Source: Onchocerca volvulus (Eukaryota; Nematoda; Chromadorea; Rhabditida; Onchocercidae). Taken from it: 64,000 bases of DNA. The stretch covers positions 3,587,631 to 3,651,630 of the forward strand of contig HG738140.1 of assembly GCA_000499405.2 (NCBI GenBank), written 5' to 3'. The notes under the pieces are model-generated. The model saw nothing but the letters and a program-made list of their open reading frames with translations. It had not been told where the DNA came from and did not search any database. Positions 25,215 through 38,968 of this stretch are shown here, piece after piece. Positions within the stretch are counted from its first letter, which is position 1; each line of letters begins with the position of its first letter. A program made the translations under genes and the position numbers.

Positions 25215-25665
25215 TTAAACACACACCCACACACATCCATGAATAACGAACGCAGACACAATATATATATGTTTGTAGACACATTTACGTATACTTATCC
25301 CATATATACACATATACACGTTGACACACGTATACACGTATCCCACATGTACACGTTGACACACGTATACACGTATCCCACATATACACATACACACGTA
25401 GTAACAAGTGAACACATAAATACATAGGCATATATACATAAACACGCACGCATATACACATGCAAAAATCACATGCATATACGTACATACGTATACATAC
25501 CTATACATTTTATACATACATAATCACACATACGTGCATAAGTGCACGTACGATACGTATGTAACACGTACATATATACACATAACACGTACACATACAC
25601 ATATATTCACATACACGTATACATGTACGCATGTACATATACATATAATTAAACGCACGTAAAAC
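25215..25665. repeat. CA / TACACGTA microsatellite block
   Basis: The block consists of CACACA, TATACACA, ACACGTA and ACGTATACAC words. Within it a 35-bp unit with 'acacgttgacacacgtatac' is repeated at 25316 and 25351. The four overlapping open frames here on both strands, rich in Tyr, Val, Cys or Thr and His, are products of the repeat, not genes. Confidence 0.9.
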
Positions 25666-28600
25666 GCGTCGAATGTTATATTTTTCGAATTTTTATTTTA
25701 TTTGTCCCATTCTTTCTTAATGTTTTATCAAAGAAAATAACATCAGACATAATGTTATATTAATTTTATGGATTTTACTATGAAAAATATTTTTTTCTAA
25801 ATCGTCGAATATTTATAAATTGTGATTAATTTCCAATTTTCCATTAATTTTGTAAGAAATGTTATAAGTTAATTTTGCAACATTAGTATGGAACATATTT
25901 TCTCATTTATCGATTATATATAAGCATTTAATGGCTAAAATTTTCTTTGTTATTTATCGTTCTACGATAAGCTCTATTATGATTTTTTTGAATTTTAATT
26001 GAAATTCAATTTATTTTAGACTTATTCCACTGAGGGCACAATGTTTTAACATAATTTGTTAAAAATTTAAAAATATTTTCTTCTTCAAAATCTTTTTCTA
26101 AGCCTTATATTTGCTTTCATCGAAAATAAAATATATTTTTCCAGGCTTTTTTTCCTGTTATCTTTGTTAATTATATTTTGTCAATTTCATATTTATCATT
26201 TTTTTTGATGTCAAAAAAAACGTAATACTTTTTATCTTTTTTCAGCGATACTAATTATTTGAATAACTGAATACTTAATATTTGTTCAACCGATATACCG
26301 TCGTACAATTTATTTTAATCATTAAACTGAAAAATTATTTAATTATATTTGTATTATTTTACAGCTAGCTGCAATTAAATATCTTTCTTTTCTATCTATT
26401 TAATAATTTTTATAATTAAAATTGAAAACTTGAAGAAGATTGAAATAAAATGCATAGGAATCAAAAATCAAGCTCTCCATCGCAAACAACATCGTACTTA
26501 TAACTGAATTAGTGTTAATGCATTTTGTTTTTTGATTCAAAATTTCAATCTTAATTACAATTTAAACCGAAAGAAAGTTTCATTTTTAGCTCGAAATTTT
26601 TGAAACATATAAATTTTGCTAATTATTCATTAAATTGTCATAGTTACTTGAGAACTTCACACAAATTATATCGAACATTTAATTTTAAAAGTTTATTCGT
26701 ATTAGAAACACTTTATTTATAACTATAAATATTAACATTATTATTATTGTTATTGCATTATATATTATGCATTTTGATAATTTTTTATCACATTTTATTA
26801 AAATTTTGTAATTGACTGTTGTTTAGAAGTACTCGATTTTATTCGAAAAAAAAAAAAAAAAAAAACGGAAAAGGAAAATTACTCAACTGTAAATTTCACT
26901 TGTTCAAAATTTTACTAGTCGAATACTTTTTTTTCCAAAATTAATATTTTTGTAGGAAAATAAAAAAAAAATTTACAATTCCAGGATTTATTATTTTTTT
27001 AATAAAAAAATTATATAATTGTAAAATAAATTTCCAAAATTTATAGTTGTTCACTGTCATAAATATTTTAATTTGAGTGTTTATTGTTATTATAAAGCAT
27101 GCAAGCAATTAATATCAGTTTGAATAATTCAGAAAATAATTAATTTTATAAATTTTAATTTGAAGATTGAAGAAAAAAAAAGATAAAAATACAAATATTT
27201 GAAAAATTCGTCAAATGGCTTATTCAACGTTAAAAAGTGATAGTTTTACAAGAATAAATGACATTTGGGATGACATCATACTTAATGAATCATCAATAAA
27301 ATATTTTAGTGTCATCTGCTAATAAATCTGACTTATTTGAAATATTTTTAAAAAAAAGAAAGAAAAAGTTTAGTTTAATTTTAAATCATGACATTTGTTT
27401 ATTGCTACAGTTTGAAATCAAATTAACATTTTTTAATTTATCATTTATCATTTGTTTCTTAAATGTAAACAAAATTCGAAGTGAAAAAAAAATAATTGCA
27501 ATATAATAAAATCTAATCAATTATTACTTAACAGATAAATTTAAAATATTTTTTCATTTAAAAAATGAAAAAAAACACGAATTAAAATTTCTTTTACAAT
27601 CATTTTCATTTTCAAGTTATTCACACAAACTTTTCCTTAAAAATTTAAATCATTTTTTTATTGTGACAATTAAAGTTTTAGTATTTATGTGAATTAAATT
27701 TCGTGAATTATGGGACTTTTTTTTCGCATTCGTCTCATATATAAAATTTCTTGCAAGAGAAAAAATTGTGCATTTTTTTGCTTTTCTTTTTTAAATTCCA
27801 ATCTTTTAAATGAAAAAAAAAAAAAAACAAACATTTTAGGGGACAAAATAAAATTTTGTTTTGTAAGTGAATCATAGAAGAAATAATGATGATTGAAGAA
27901 GATGAAATGCATATGTCTATTCATCCAAGTTTTTTTTTCACGTTTTTTCAAAAAATCAACAAATCATTCATCGTCAAATTTCTTCTAACATCCCTTTTAT
28001 TTTCCGACAATTTCCTCAATTTTTTTTTTTTTTGATTTTTATTTCATTCCTTCTACCCTTCCTTTTCTTGCATTTGTTGCCATTTCTCTTTAAAAAAAAA
28101 AAAAAAAAAAAAAAATTAATTAATTAGACTAATTTTGCATTTATGTATTTTATTATAAAAATAAAGATAAAAATATAGCTGTAATTACTGAATACTTCTA
28201 TTTTACAATCTAGAATAATACATCATTGTCGAAAATGTTGTCAAATTATTTTTAGAATTTTTGAAAATTTCATTTTTTTTATTCGTTACTTCGAAAATGT
28301 GAAATTACCTAACCTTAGGATAAGCTATAATTAATTATATAAATTATTTCATATATAAAATTTAATTTAAATTAAACTTTTATAAATTTATTTTCAGGTA
28401 TATTACTTATTATATATATTCGGTTATGCAAAATATTATATGATTTACATTTCATTATATAAAATTTTACTTTCAATTAAAGCATTACAAAAAATTAAGT
28501 TGTTATTTTCTAGTAAATCAATAATTCATATCAAAGTTTTGGAAGAATCAATAATTATTCTATGGTGCGTATATTTTTTTTAATGATCAATTTTCTATAA

Positions 28601-31600
28601 ATAATTTTATATAAGTCTTTTTCGTCCATAATTTATACTATTTTGCTAATTCTTTTTTCTTTTTTTCCCAATGAATTTTTTTTTATTGGAAGTCATTAGT
28701 TGTTTGCATGTAATGGATGATTGAATGCATGTAATAATGATTGAAATAATAATGAATTATAATAAGATCATTCTTTCATCATTTCCTTCCATTCATTCGC
28801 TTTTTTGAAAAAAATTGCGAACTTTTTCGCAAATATCCATTTGAAATGGCTAAATTTATTGCTCACATCATTTTATTTACCATAGTCAGGAATGAAATTA
28901 ATTGAATGGATTTTTCAACATGATATTGATCTTGGGTATATCGAATTTGAAATTGATTGAAATAATTGAATTAAATAAACGAAGAAAATATGATAAAAAT
29001 TGAACCAACTTGGAGCAAAATTTAAAATTGAACATTAAAAAGAAAAAAAAAACGAAATTTAAATAATATTTTAATGGAAATGTTGCGTTAAATCATTCAT
29101 TAGTAATAAAAATAATGTTGTTTTCTTTTTTTTTTTTTTTTTTTTTTTTTCAGAATAATAAAATAGTTTATTAAGTTATTAAAATTTTCTCTTTCTTTTT
29201 TTAACCAATTTTTCTTTCAAAAAGATACATTTATTATTTGACCTAATTAATTGACATTCTCTTAAAGTATTTGCGACATTTAAATTCACATCCTCTCGAA
29301 AGTATTTGCGACATTTTTTTCATTTGTCCTGTTTTTTCTGAAAAGAAGGCAATGAAGAAGAAGTGAAAAGTAAGTGAAGGTTAAGAAGAAGTTGATGGAA
29401 ACTAAATTTTATTAACTTTTATACGGATAATGTAGTTTTTTTTTCTTTTTTTTTTTGAATTTTCTAAGCAAATACAAATGCTACTTGATAAGCTTCAATC
29501 TAATTGTAGCCTTCATATCTTCTAATCTTATCGATCTTATCATCTTCTAACTTCTCCTTCTTTTCATTTCATTTTTAAAAGTTTCAATTAGACTTTCCAT
29601 TCCAGCAAATCAATTATTTTCTTTACTTTACTTTTTTCTTTTTCCATTTCAGTTACTTTTTTCATATTTTTTTATGAAATTTAATCATAAAATTGAAATT
29701 GAATTTTTGTATTTGTTTTTTTTTCAAACTTTTCCTTCCAATTTTTATCGTTACTATTGATTAAAATAAAATTTTATAAATTTGCTTACAATATATTCCT
29801 AATAAAATTTAATTATAAAAATATTTTCATCAATTTGTTTTAATTTCTTTCCAGAATTTTTATTCCCTTAGAAAAAAATATTCATACTATTCTATCAAAT
29901 GTTGTTAAGTTTTCAAGCAATTTTATGATTATTTTAAAGGCTATTTTCTTTCACAAAAAAAAAAAAAAAATTCGTTTATCATTTCTTTTTAAATGAATTA
30001 TTTAGTTTAAATTTCTGCTTCAAATGAAATTTTCTAATATAATAAAATATATAAAAAAAAAAAAAAGGAAATTAGTAATTATCAAAGCAGCAAATATAAT
30101 CTTTTTAGTCAAATGAAAATGAGAAAATTTTATAAATAATTCAATACTATTTTTATCAAGGAAAATTAATCGAAAATTTTATTTGAAATGTTTTTTTATA
30201 CATTTCGTACTTTTTTTTTTAAGAATTTTTATTGTTAATATTAGTTAGTTTTAACATTTTTCGGTGTTTGAAAAAAAATTTTTTTATTTTAAAGCAAAAA
30301 TTTCATTTTTTTTTTTTTTTTAAAGCGATGATTTGAAACTTAAATATGAATGAAATCATCTCACAAATGATTAATGATGTTGTCATGTTTTTCTACATTC
30401 ATAATATGAAAAATAATTGATGAAATTGATTGATTTAGGAGTTTTTCTTCTCTGAATTTTATCGATAATAATTCGAAAATCTCTTTCTTCAGTAAAAAGA
30501 ATTCAATTTTCTTTTTTTTTTTTCTTTTTTTCCGGTTAAGAGAAGATGAAAGAAACGAAAAATTTTTCTTTCCGTTCTTTGATCTTTCTAAGTTGCAGTT
30601 GTTACTTTATTGAAAAATATGGGATGATATCAAGTTGAAGTAAATTAAAATCCAAGAAAAAAAAAAGTTTTCTCATTATTTTTTCATTTTATAATAATGT
30701 AACATATTATAATCTTTCTTCTAACTAATGAAATTTTTCTTCTAACTAATGAATTTTGTTTTTTTTTCCTTCCTTCGTTTTCTATTGCGCTTTTTTTTCG
30801 TAATCATATTATATCAATCACATTAATGAATTATTTCGAAACTCATCATTATTGATTTAAATATTGATTTGAATACTTTTGAATAATGAATGAATTCAGG
30901 ACAAAAGTGATAAAATGATCTTTGAATATCAGTGAAATAAGGAAATTTCATTTTAATCTTCTCGCTCTATCCTACTTTTTTCATTTTTTTTTTTTTTTTT
31001 AAATAATTTTTCTTTTTAACAAGCACTAAATAAGTGCTCATAATTTGATTTATTCTCCTTTTTCTAATAAGTCCTAAATTAATGCTCATGAATCATTCAA
31101 ATATTTTGAGTTTGAATAAATTTTACGAATGTTGTTTTTTGTAGAAGAATTTTTATAAAATATATTTTTGAAAAAATTTTCCATAGCCGATAAACTGTGA
31201 ATTTTTTTTTTTGAGTATATTTTAACGTTTCATCAACTATGTGGGATATTAACTTACTTGAACTTATCAATTTACTTCAATTTATCAATCTTACGTATTT
31301 ATTAATTTCAAATGAGTATTTTGCGAGTTTATGATTTTTTTGTGATTTCTCTTCATCTTCTATTATAGATTTTACAAATTGATTGCAATGATAATAAGCA
31401 GAATTACTTTTATTTTATTTTTACTACATTCAAGTAAATTTGAGTAAAAACTATTCATTAGGAAGTATTTTCAAATTTTTTGCTGTGAAAATTTTTTCAA
31501 GATTATACTACAAATTATATATCACTTAATTACATTATGTTTACTAATTAATACGCTTAGCAACGAAAAAATGATTGGATGTTTAGGTAGATTTGATAGG

Positions 31601-32260
31601 TGTTATATTTACTTCCGGATTATTTAATTTAAACTTAATTTATTTAGATTCATTGTTATTAATTAATTTCAAGAATTGAATGATCAATAATTCATCATTC
31701 ATCCGTTTTCTTAAGACGTTAAAATTATTTTATGATTAAATTAGTAAAGTGTAATAATTGAGGAAATTTTATATGCCATTAAATTAAATACAGCATTAAT
31801 TGGTTCACGAAATATGTTTAGAACAAATTTTTACATGTAAACAGGAAATAATCCATTTTGAAGAAATGATAATTCTGTGAACAAATGTTTAATACATATT
31901 TCGCTATAGTGATAAGTTGATTTGTTAAGACAAATAAGCAAAGATAAGCAAAATTGAAATAAATAAGAAATAATAATGGATATTAACGTAAATCAAAATA
32001 AATAAATAAATGATGAATGTATAATAAATAAGTAATAAAAATTTAATAAATGGTATTAAAATTCAATCAAATCTAATTTTCACTCATATTTTTTCGATTT
32101 ACTTAGCATATGAGAAAAAAAGGAATATTTGGAAGCAAAAAGCTGAAAAATTAAATTTATGACAGATCAATTCATCTATTTATGAATAATGCGAGAAAAA
32201 TAAGCTAAAATTAGGCAAAACAGCCGAATGCAATGATATGTCCAAAAAATATGAAAAATT
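25666..32260. other. gene-free AT-rich stretch
   Basis: No coding or RNA gene is supported. The stretch is dominated by T- and A-tracts (for example 28093-28115 and 29127-29150). The open frames at 27309-27506 (plus) and 27694-27951 (minus) are Lys/Phe-rich and lack any domain. Confidence 0.4.
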
Positions 32261-32276
32261 GTAATAAATGTTTGTT

Positions 32277-32422
32277 TACGGTAACTACAGTACCGTATCC
32301 GAATCATACTGTCATGGTTTTATTTTACAGCATAAAATATTTTTAAGTTCTAGCTTAGCTGTTATGCTCACACTTACAAAGTATATCGCTGCATCATCAA
32401 ACTACAGTATTACGCTACAGTA
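32277..32422. repeat. TACGGTA/TACCGTA hairpin with CTACAGTA motifs
   Basis: A 7-bp perfect inverted repeat lies at 32277-32283 and 32291-32297, with the loop ACTACAG. About 100 bp on, 'ctacagtattacgctacag' repeats CTACAGTA twice. The segment is less AT-rich than its surroundings. A 63-codon open frame (32268-32459) runs across it but has no recognised content. It resembles the remains of a short non-autonomous element, though no target duplication is evident. Confidence 0.4.
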
Positions 32423-32459
32423 TGCATTTCAAAAGATGTTGCAAAAAAATCTTTTATAA

Positions 32460-35400
32460 TGGATATGATACTGACTACCAAAAAAGTATGGGTACGATCA
32501 TTGGTGCTTAAGTCTACTGTAAATAAACTATCTATAATATCATATCATTCCAATATATTCATTGATAAAAAAAAGTTGTTGATAAAAAATTTAAGAATTT
32601 TGATCAACTTTTTTGAATTTTATTATCCTAAAAATTAGTACTACCGCTGTAATTGAGCATTTTCAATTATTTTCAAATTATTTTATTTCATTAATAAATA
32701 TTTAATAAATGTTAATAATTAGAAATAAATATCAGTAGTGAATATTATCTAAAATATGATGATGATATTAAGAAATCATAAGAATAACTAAAATCTGCTA
32801 GTATTTAATCATAAAATGAGAGAAATCTTTATCTTAGTTTATTTGAATTTCAACATTATTCCATAAAATGAATTCTAATTTATTGTATTTTAGAATCAAA
32901 CTTAATTTTTATATATTTCGCACTTTTTCTCCTCCCGGAAAACAAATTTATCTTTTTTATATATTATTATTTATTATTATTATACGCATGAATATCATAG
33001 GTTGGAAATAACATTCACATTAAAATATAATTCATTGCTTTTTCTGGACATTAGCGGAAAAAGCAAAAAATTTTCTCACATAAATGCATTCTTCCAGTTG
33101 AATAAATTCAATAAGCATATGAATAATAATTACATGATCAAGCAATTTAACTTAGATAATTTATGGATGTAAAAGAAAATTTTGAAAAAAAAAAGCGATT
33201 AAAGGAGAAAAAGGAAAAAAAGAGCATAAAACTTTTATTGTCATCTTTTCATAATTTTTCATCACTTTTCATTCCATAATTTTTTTTTTTTTTTTTCAAA
33301 CTACTTATATTGAATGTAATTTTATATTTTTTTTTTATTTTCTGAAAGTAAAAATGTTACTTAGGAAAATGGAAATTTATTTTTCATTTTCTTCATTTTC
33401 AATACATTTCTTTTTATTTTTTCAATTTTACAAAATTATTCAAAAAAAGGTATTCAATCTTCTAACAATTTTCACTTGACTTTTCTTTTATTTCGTTTCG
33501 TATTTTTCTGATTTTATCCTTTTTCAATCACTTTTTTTTTTTGACTAAAATTAAAGCATTACTATTTAAAAGCTTTTCTATCCTCAAATTTTCCTTCTAC
33601 TTTCGAAAGACTTAACTTTTTTCTTTTTTATTCATCAACTAAATTCTTATTTTGAAAAGTTCTCTTGGCCATTATTTGTTTTTTTTTTTACGATTTTCAA
33701 GAGCAAAATTATTGGAAAGTATCAGTTGTATTGTATTTAATTACTGAAAAGTAATAATTGTATTGTATTTTATTCAAAGAATATTATTAAGTAGATATCA
33801 ATAATTTATTTACCGTAATAATTTATTTATTAACTAATTATTTAATTAGTAGTTCGCTTATTGCCAAGCTTTTATTCAAATCTATATTGATGTTTTTATA
33901 TTATATGTAAAATTTCAGTAATTGTTAAAAAAACAGATTCATTATTTCCTAATTTTTCTCTGATAATTAAGTCGTATTTTTTTACTTTTATATCATTCGA
34001 GTATTTTAATTTTATAATAAAATCATAAATGCTACTCGAAAATTCACTAATTAAACTAAAATTATAGCTTTGTTAGCAACTGCTTCCATCTTAATTAGAG
34101 CTGAAATTACATTTTATTTTATATTTACAATTGAATATTTTAATTTTAAAACTAAACTTTAATTGTTATTCGAAAATTCGTTAATTAGCCTAAATCGATA
34201 GTATTAGTGTTTTATTTTTATTAACTAATACTTTTCAAATTTTTTCCCTCTTATTTTCATTTATAAATGAGTATTTCGATCTATCAATAAATCATTATTT
34301 ACTTTTTTCATTTCCATCTAATAAATTTTGCCTCTATCTTCCTATTCATTTATTTTTATTGCATCATTCTATGGCGTCAAAAAATTTTTTTAACTGCATT
34401 ATATCATTTTGAACCTTAAATGTTTTTTTTTTTTGCTCTTTAAAAAAGCAGAACTAAAAATTCCATTTAATGTGATAGACATTTTTTTTTTGTTGCTTTT
34501 TGTTAAAAAATTTTGAAGAATTTATGACTTCATCGTTTTGTAATTTTTTACTAAAAGTTTATGAATTTTTTTACACAAATTTTACATTCAAAGCATTTCA
34601 TTCAATTCATTCGTTCTAAATCATATTTTACTGACAGAAGAAAAGTGAAAGAATATTTCGACTTTTTTTTTTTTGCTTTTTACTATTTCTATTATTTCTA
34701 GAGTTAGCAAATGATCAATATTACTAAACAAAAAAAAATGTCTATTTTTGTTTCGTTTTTTTTTTTTTTTTTGAGCGAAAAAAAGATTCAAAATTCAAAA
34801 CAATATAATACAGTTGAAGAAAATTTTTGACCTCATAGAATGTCTTTTTATCTTTAATTTAAATTTATAAAAAATAGTAATTTCCAAAATGAAATGTCAT
34901 TTTTCATTTTTGCATTTTTTTTTTTCAAGATAAGTAAAAAGAAAGATAGAAATGACCAGGTTAAAGTTTATTAATTCCATTAAATTCTATTATTTGTCAA
35001 AAAAAAAAAGTTTTCTCTACACTATATGGAATATTTTAAAGGAGCAAATTTATATTTCAATAAATATTTTATTTTATTAAATATAAATAAGATTGAAAAG
35101 TTTTTTCAAAATTCAAATTTTTTAAAATATTTTTCCTTCATTGTTATTAAAATTTAAAAAGTTTTATTTGTAAATGGAAAATTTTGAATAGTCTAATGGA
35201 AATTTTTCATGGGTATAGGAAATAAAAAAAATATTTTTTTGTTTCAAATATTTACATTTCGAATTTCATTAGACAAATCTATTTCCTGGCCTATTTAGAT
35301 GGAGAAAGAATTAAATTTAATTTGTATGTCGGATATCTTTAATTATCCATGACTTTCTGTCATATTGGAAATGGTAAGAATTAATTGATTAAAACGAAAA

Positions 35401-35985
35401 AAAAGTTAGAATAAGAAATGCGTGCATCATGCATGCATGCATGCATTTTTTGATTCATGCAATTTCTTACAGATATTTGACTTGAATTTTGTCGGAAATT
35501 TTTTTTTTATTTTTAAAACAAATTTTTTTATTGCGAATCGATTAGGAGAGAAAAAGTAGGCATTTTTTTTACTTAGAAAATAAATATATAAAAATCAATT
35601 TTATATCTATCAAATTTAGCAATATTAAATATAAAATTCCTTTTCTGATATTTTCTATTTGAACAATTAATAATTATGTTTTAATCTATTACTTACTGAA
35701 TTGGGACAGGTCAATATAATTTCATTCCTTCGTTAGTTCAATGAAATTCATTAATAAATTATTTATTCATTTTTAAATTGATGATTAATTGATAAATTAA
35801 AATTGTTAAAATTTCATTTCATTAATTGCTGAAACTGGTATTTAAGACAAATGAAGGATATATGAGATAAATTAGACTCTTTTATTTACGTCATATATGC
35901 CTAAATTTTACGTTTATATGTAAACGATAGCTATTTGATATATTTGTACAAGTTTTTCTATAGCAAGCATACTTCTTCTTACGTA
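32460..35985. other. gene-free AT-rich stretch with small repeats
   Basis: No gene. A duplicated segment at about 33996-34068 and 34134-34201 shares 'gtattttaatttt', then 'attcgaaaattcRYtaatta'. An ATGC run lies at 35428-35446. The rest is A/T tracts. Confidence 0.4.
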
Positions 35986-35989
35986 TGCC

Positions 35990-36400
35990 TTTAAATTATT
36001 GTTTTCAACGTGTTACATGCAATATTTCTGACGTGTTGAGCGCACGTATCACATGCAATATCCTTCAATGTTTAACTACAATTAACTCAACGTTTGGTTC
36101 ATCCCACAGCATCAGTTCTGCTCACCAGAAATGAGAGTATTTTTTGATACAATGAATCATACATTTGTTACACGAAATGTAATGTTTTCAACATGTTTAA
36201 TACACGTGTTACGTGCAATATTTCAAATTTATTGCATGTTACATGTAATATTTTCAAAAATATTCATATACGTGTTGCATGGAATATTTCTAACATGTTA
36301 AATGATGCACGTATCACGTAAAATATTTTCAATGTGTTAATTACACATATTAAATGAAATATTTTTGACGTGTTACATGCAATATTTCAAAATTTGCAAC
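35990..36400. repeat. ACGTGTTACATGCAATATTTC tandem array
   Basis: About nine units of roughly 35-60 bp carry 'gtgttacatgcaatattt' or a variant. Better ones are near 36008, 36045, 36200, 36230, 36265, 36310 and 36368. Many units contain CACGTG-like or ACGTGT words. The middle part (36070-36160) is diverged. Confidence 0.75.
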
Positions 36401-38848
36401 TTATTACATACGAAGATTTATGTGACATTTTCTAACGTAAAATATATTAAAAATTAATGCCAAAGCAAATTTTATGCATCATTTTTATAGAATTCTCATT
36501 CTTTCATTTTCATCCACGCGAGAAGTTCTAACACTTTTTCCAGTTTTATTGACTTCAAATTAATTTTATACATTCTTCTCGCATTTCAATTTTTCCTATC
36601 TCATTCATCAATCATCCAATCTATTCATCGTTTATCATTTTACGATCTACTTTTTCATAATTAATTATTCAATGAAAATAGTGAATTGTAATGAATGAAT
36701 GAATCGCCTTTCAGTTTTGTTTACATTAATATCAAATTAACTTCACTTCACTCATTTCAATATTCTTTCTTGTCTTTAATTTATTCTATTTTATCTTCCT
36801 ATTATTGAAATTGGAAAAAGTTGGCTTTTTTTCTTTTTTTTTTTTTCAAAATACGTAGGTGACTAATTTGTTTGTGGAAAAAAAAATCAATTTTTAGCTT
36901 TTAAAAGCTAACCGATTAAATTCATTTCCCTTATTTACTAACGACGACTGATTTTCCTTTTCTTTTTTTTTTTTTTTTTTTCCTAAAATTCAATTGTCAT
37001 CGAACTTTTTTCTTCACTAATAAAATTTTTGACCGAGAAATGGCATAAAATTAAGTCCATACATAGATAATATATATATATATATATATTTTTTTTTGTT
37101 ATTTATATATAATGTGCAAATAATGTACATGGAATAATTAATAAAAAATGAAGAAAGGATTAATTAAATAAGAAAATAAATGAGATAGAATAGAAATATG
37201 AATGAATTAAATTAGTGGAAAAAAACAAAATATGAGACAAAAGAAGAATGAATGAAATGAAATAAAAATGATTGGATGAATTAAATAAAATAAATTAATT
37301 GGAAGAATATGAGAATATAGATAAGAAGAAATTTTCAATTTAAAATATAAAATTATGAATGAAATGCGTAGAGAAGGAAAAAAAATTTAGAAAAATTTCA
37401 ATAACAAAACAGGAATTGAATGGAACAGAATAAAAATTGGATAATTTAATTAATACTTAAAAATCGATCATTATTTGTAGTTTATGAAATTTTATGGATA
37501 ATGCGACATCTTTATGAATTGTATGATAATTTAGACGCTTTTTAATTTATCATATTGTAACAAAAAGAATCAAATAGTTTGTAAACAATATAAAACAAAA
37601 ATTAAAAGGAAAGAAAATAATATTAAAAATAAAAAATGACATGAATTGATTAGACAATAGACTAATTAGTAATTAATATCGCACAAAAAGAGAGCTAATA
37701 TGCATAATAAAATAAATGATAATGATAGGACCAATTGAAGCCCGAAAGTTCCCGAGCAAATAATTTTATCAATTTTAGTTTTTGTGGCATTTTCAATTGC
37801 ATTTTCGATTTCGATTTGTCATAGCAATTATTATAATTTTCAAATCTTGCGAACTAATGATGTGCAATGTGATGATACTTTACATTATTTTACGACGAAA
37901 TCATTCTATTTATCATTATTAATAATATGATATTCCAGTTTTTAATTTCCATCACAGTCACGGATATTTTAAATTCTCAATTTTCTCAATTTTCGTATCA
38001 CGATAAATTAGTTTCTTGAGCTACTTAATCATTTAAAACTTTAATTTTAGTGGTAAAATTAAACTTAAAAAATTACTCCAGTAAACTTTGGCTAAATTAT
38101 AATAAATCGGAATAAAAGTCATTAGCAGAACGAAAAAGAGAGAAAGAGCGAGAAAGCAAGAGAGAAAAATTTTGAATGATTTCAATTTTTCCAATTCTAA
38201 AAATCAACATATGTTTTTTTTTTGCCATTTTTCGTTTTTCATTGCTTTTACGCTAAATTTTGTTTACTTTATTAATGATAGATTCATATATTTATTTCAT
38301 ATTATAGATAATATGCTCAAATTTAGAGGAAAGAAGAGAGAGAGAAAGAGAAGGCGCGAAAGAAAAATCTTGAATAATTTCAATTTCTTCAATTTCAAAA
38401 ATCAATCAAACATTTAAAATAATTTCTCTTTTTGTTGCTTTTTGTCAAATATGATTTTAATTCATTTATAATATATCTTTATTAATGATATATCCGGTAT
38501 ATATTTTTATTTTATTTTATAGATAATATGATCAATTTTCCGGATATTATTAGTTCTGCCGGAATCGATTATTTTAAAATAATTGGAATGGAATGATAGA
38601 AAAAAAAGGTGAACAGTTTCCGGAAAGTAAATGAATGTAAGCAAATATGGTAGATTTTTTCGTTTAGCTTAAAATTAGTCAAAATCATAATTCATCATAA
38701 TTAATCATCTATCATAATTGATAATTGATAGATTTTTTTTAAATTGTGTTGACAAATCGACGTGGTAAAAAACAAATTTTGGTGCTTTTTTTTGTGAAGA
38801 GTTCAAATAAATGAGATTCAAAATAAAAAATAAAAGGAAATAAAAAAA
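36401..38848. other. gene-free AT-rich stretch
   Basis: No gene supported. It contains a TA microsatellite at about 37070-37090 and a perfect 18-bp palindrome TTAGCTTTTAAAAGCTAA at 36894-36911. Two GA-rich patches ('gagaaagagcgagaaag', about 38134-38165 and 38328-38365) are each followed by 'ttgaatRatttcaattt.ttcaattt', so this is a diverged duplication of about 190 bp. Confidence 0.45.
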
Positions 38849-38968
38849 GGAGAAGGAAGCGTGGGTGGAGAAGTTGAAGGAAGGAGTTGACAAACGAGGG
38901 GACAGCGTGGGTGGGAGGAGTTGACAAATGAGAAGGAAGCGTGGGAGTGGAGATGCGGGGGAGGAGGC
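38849..38968. repeat. G-rich purine minisatellite
   Basis: On the plus strand, imperfect units of 'gagaaggaagcgtgggtgg' and 'aggagttgacaaatgag' alternate two to three times. The strand is almost pure purine, with GGGG, GGG and GGGGG runs close together, in a region otherwise nearly without G or C. The minus-strand open frames over it (Pro/Ser/Leu-rich, 38705-39076) are a by-product. Confidence 0.8.

Noticed and set aside
25215..25517. 100-codon minus-strand open frame rich in Tyr, Val and Cys, and overlapping plus frames
   Set aside because: All come from the CA/TACACGTA microsatellite block.
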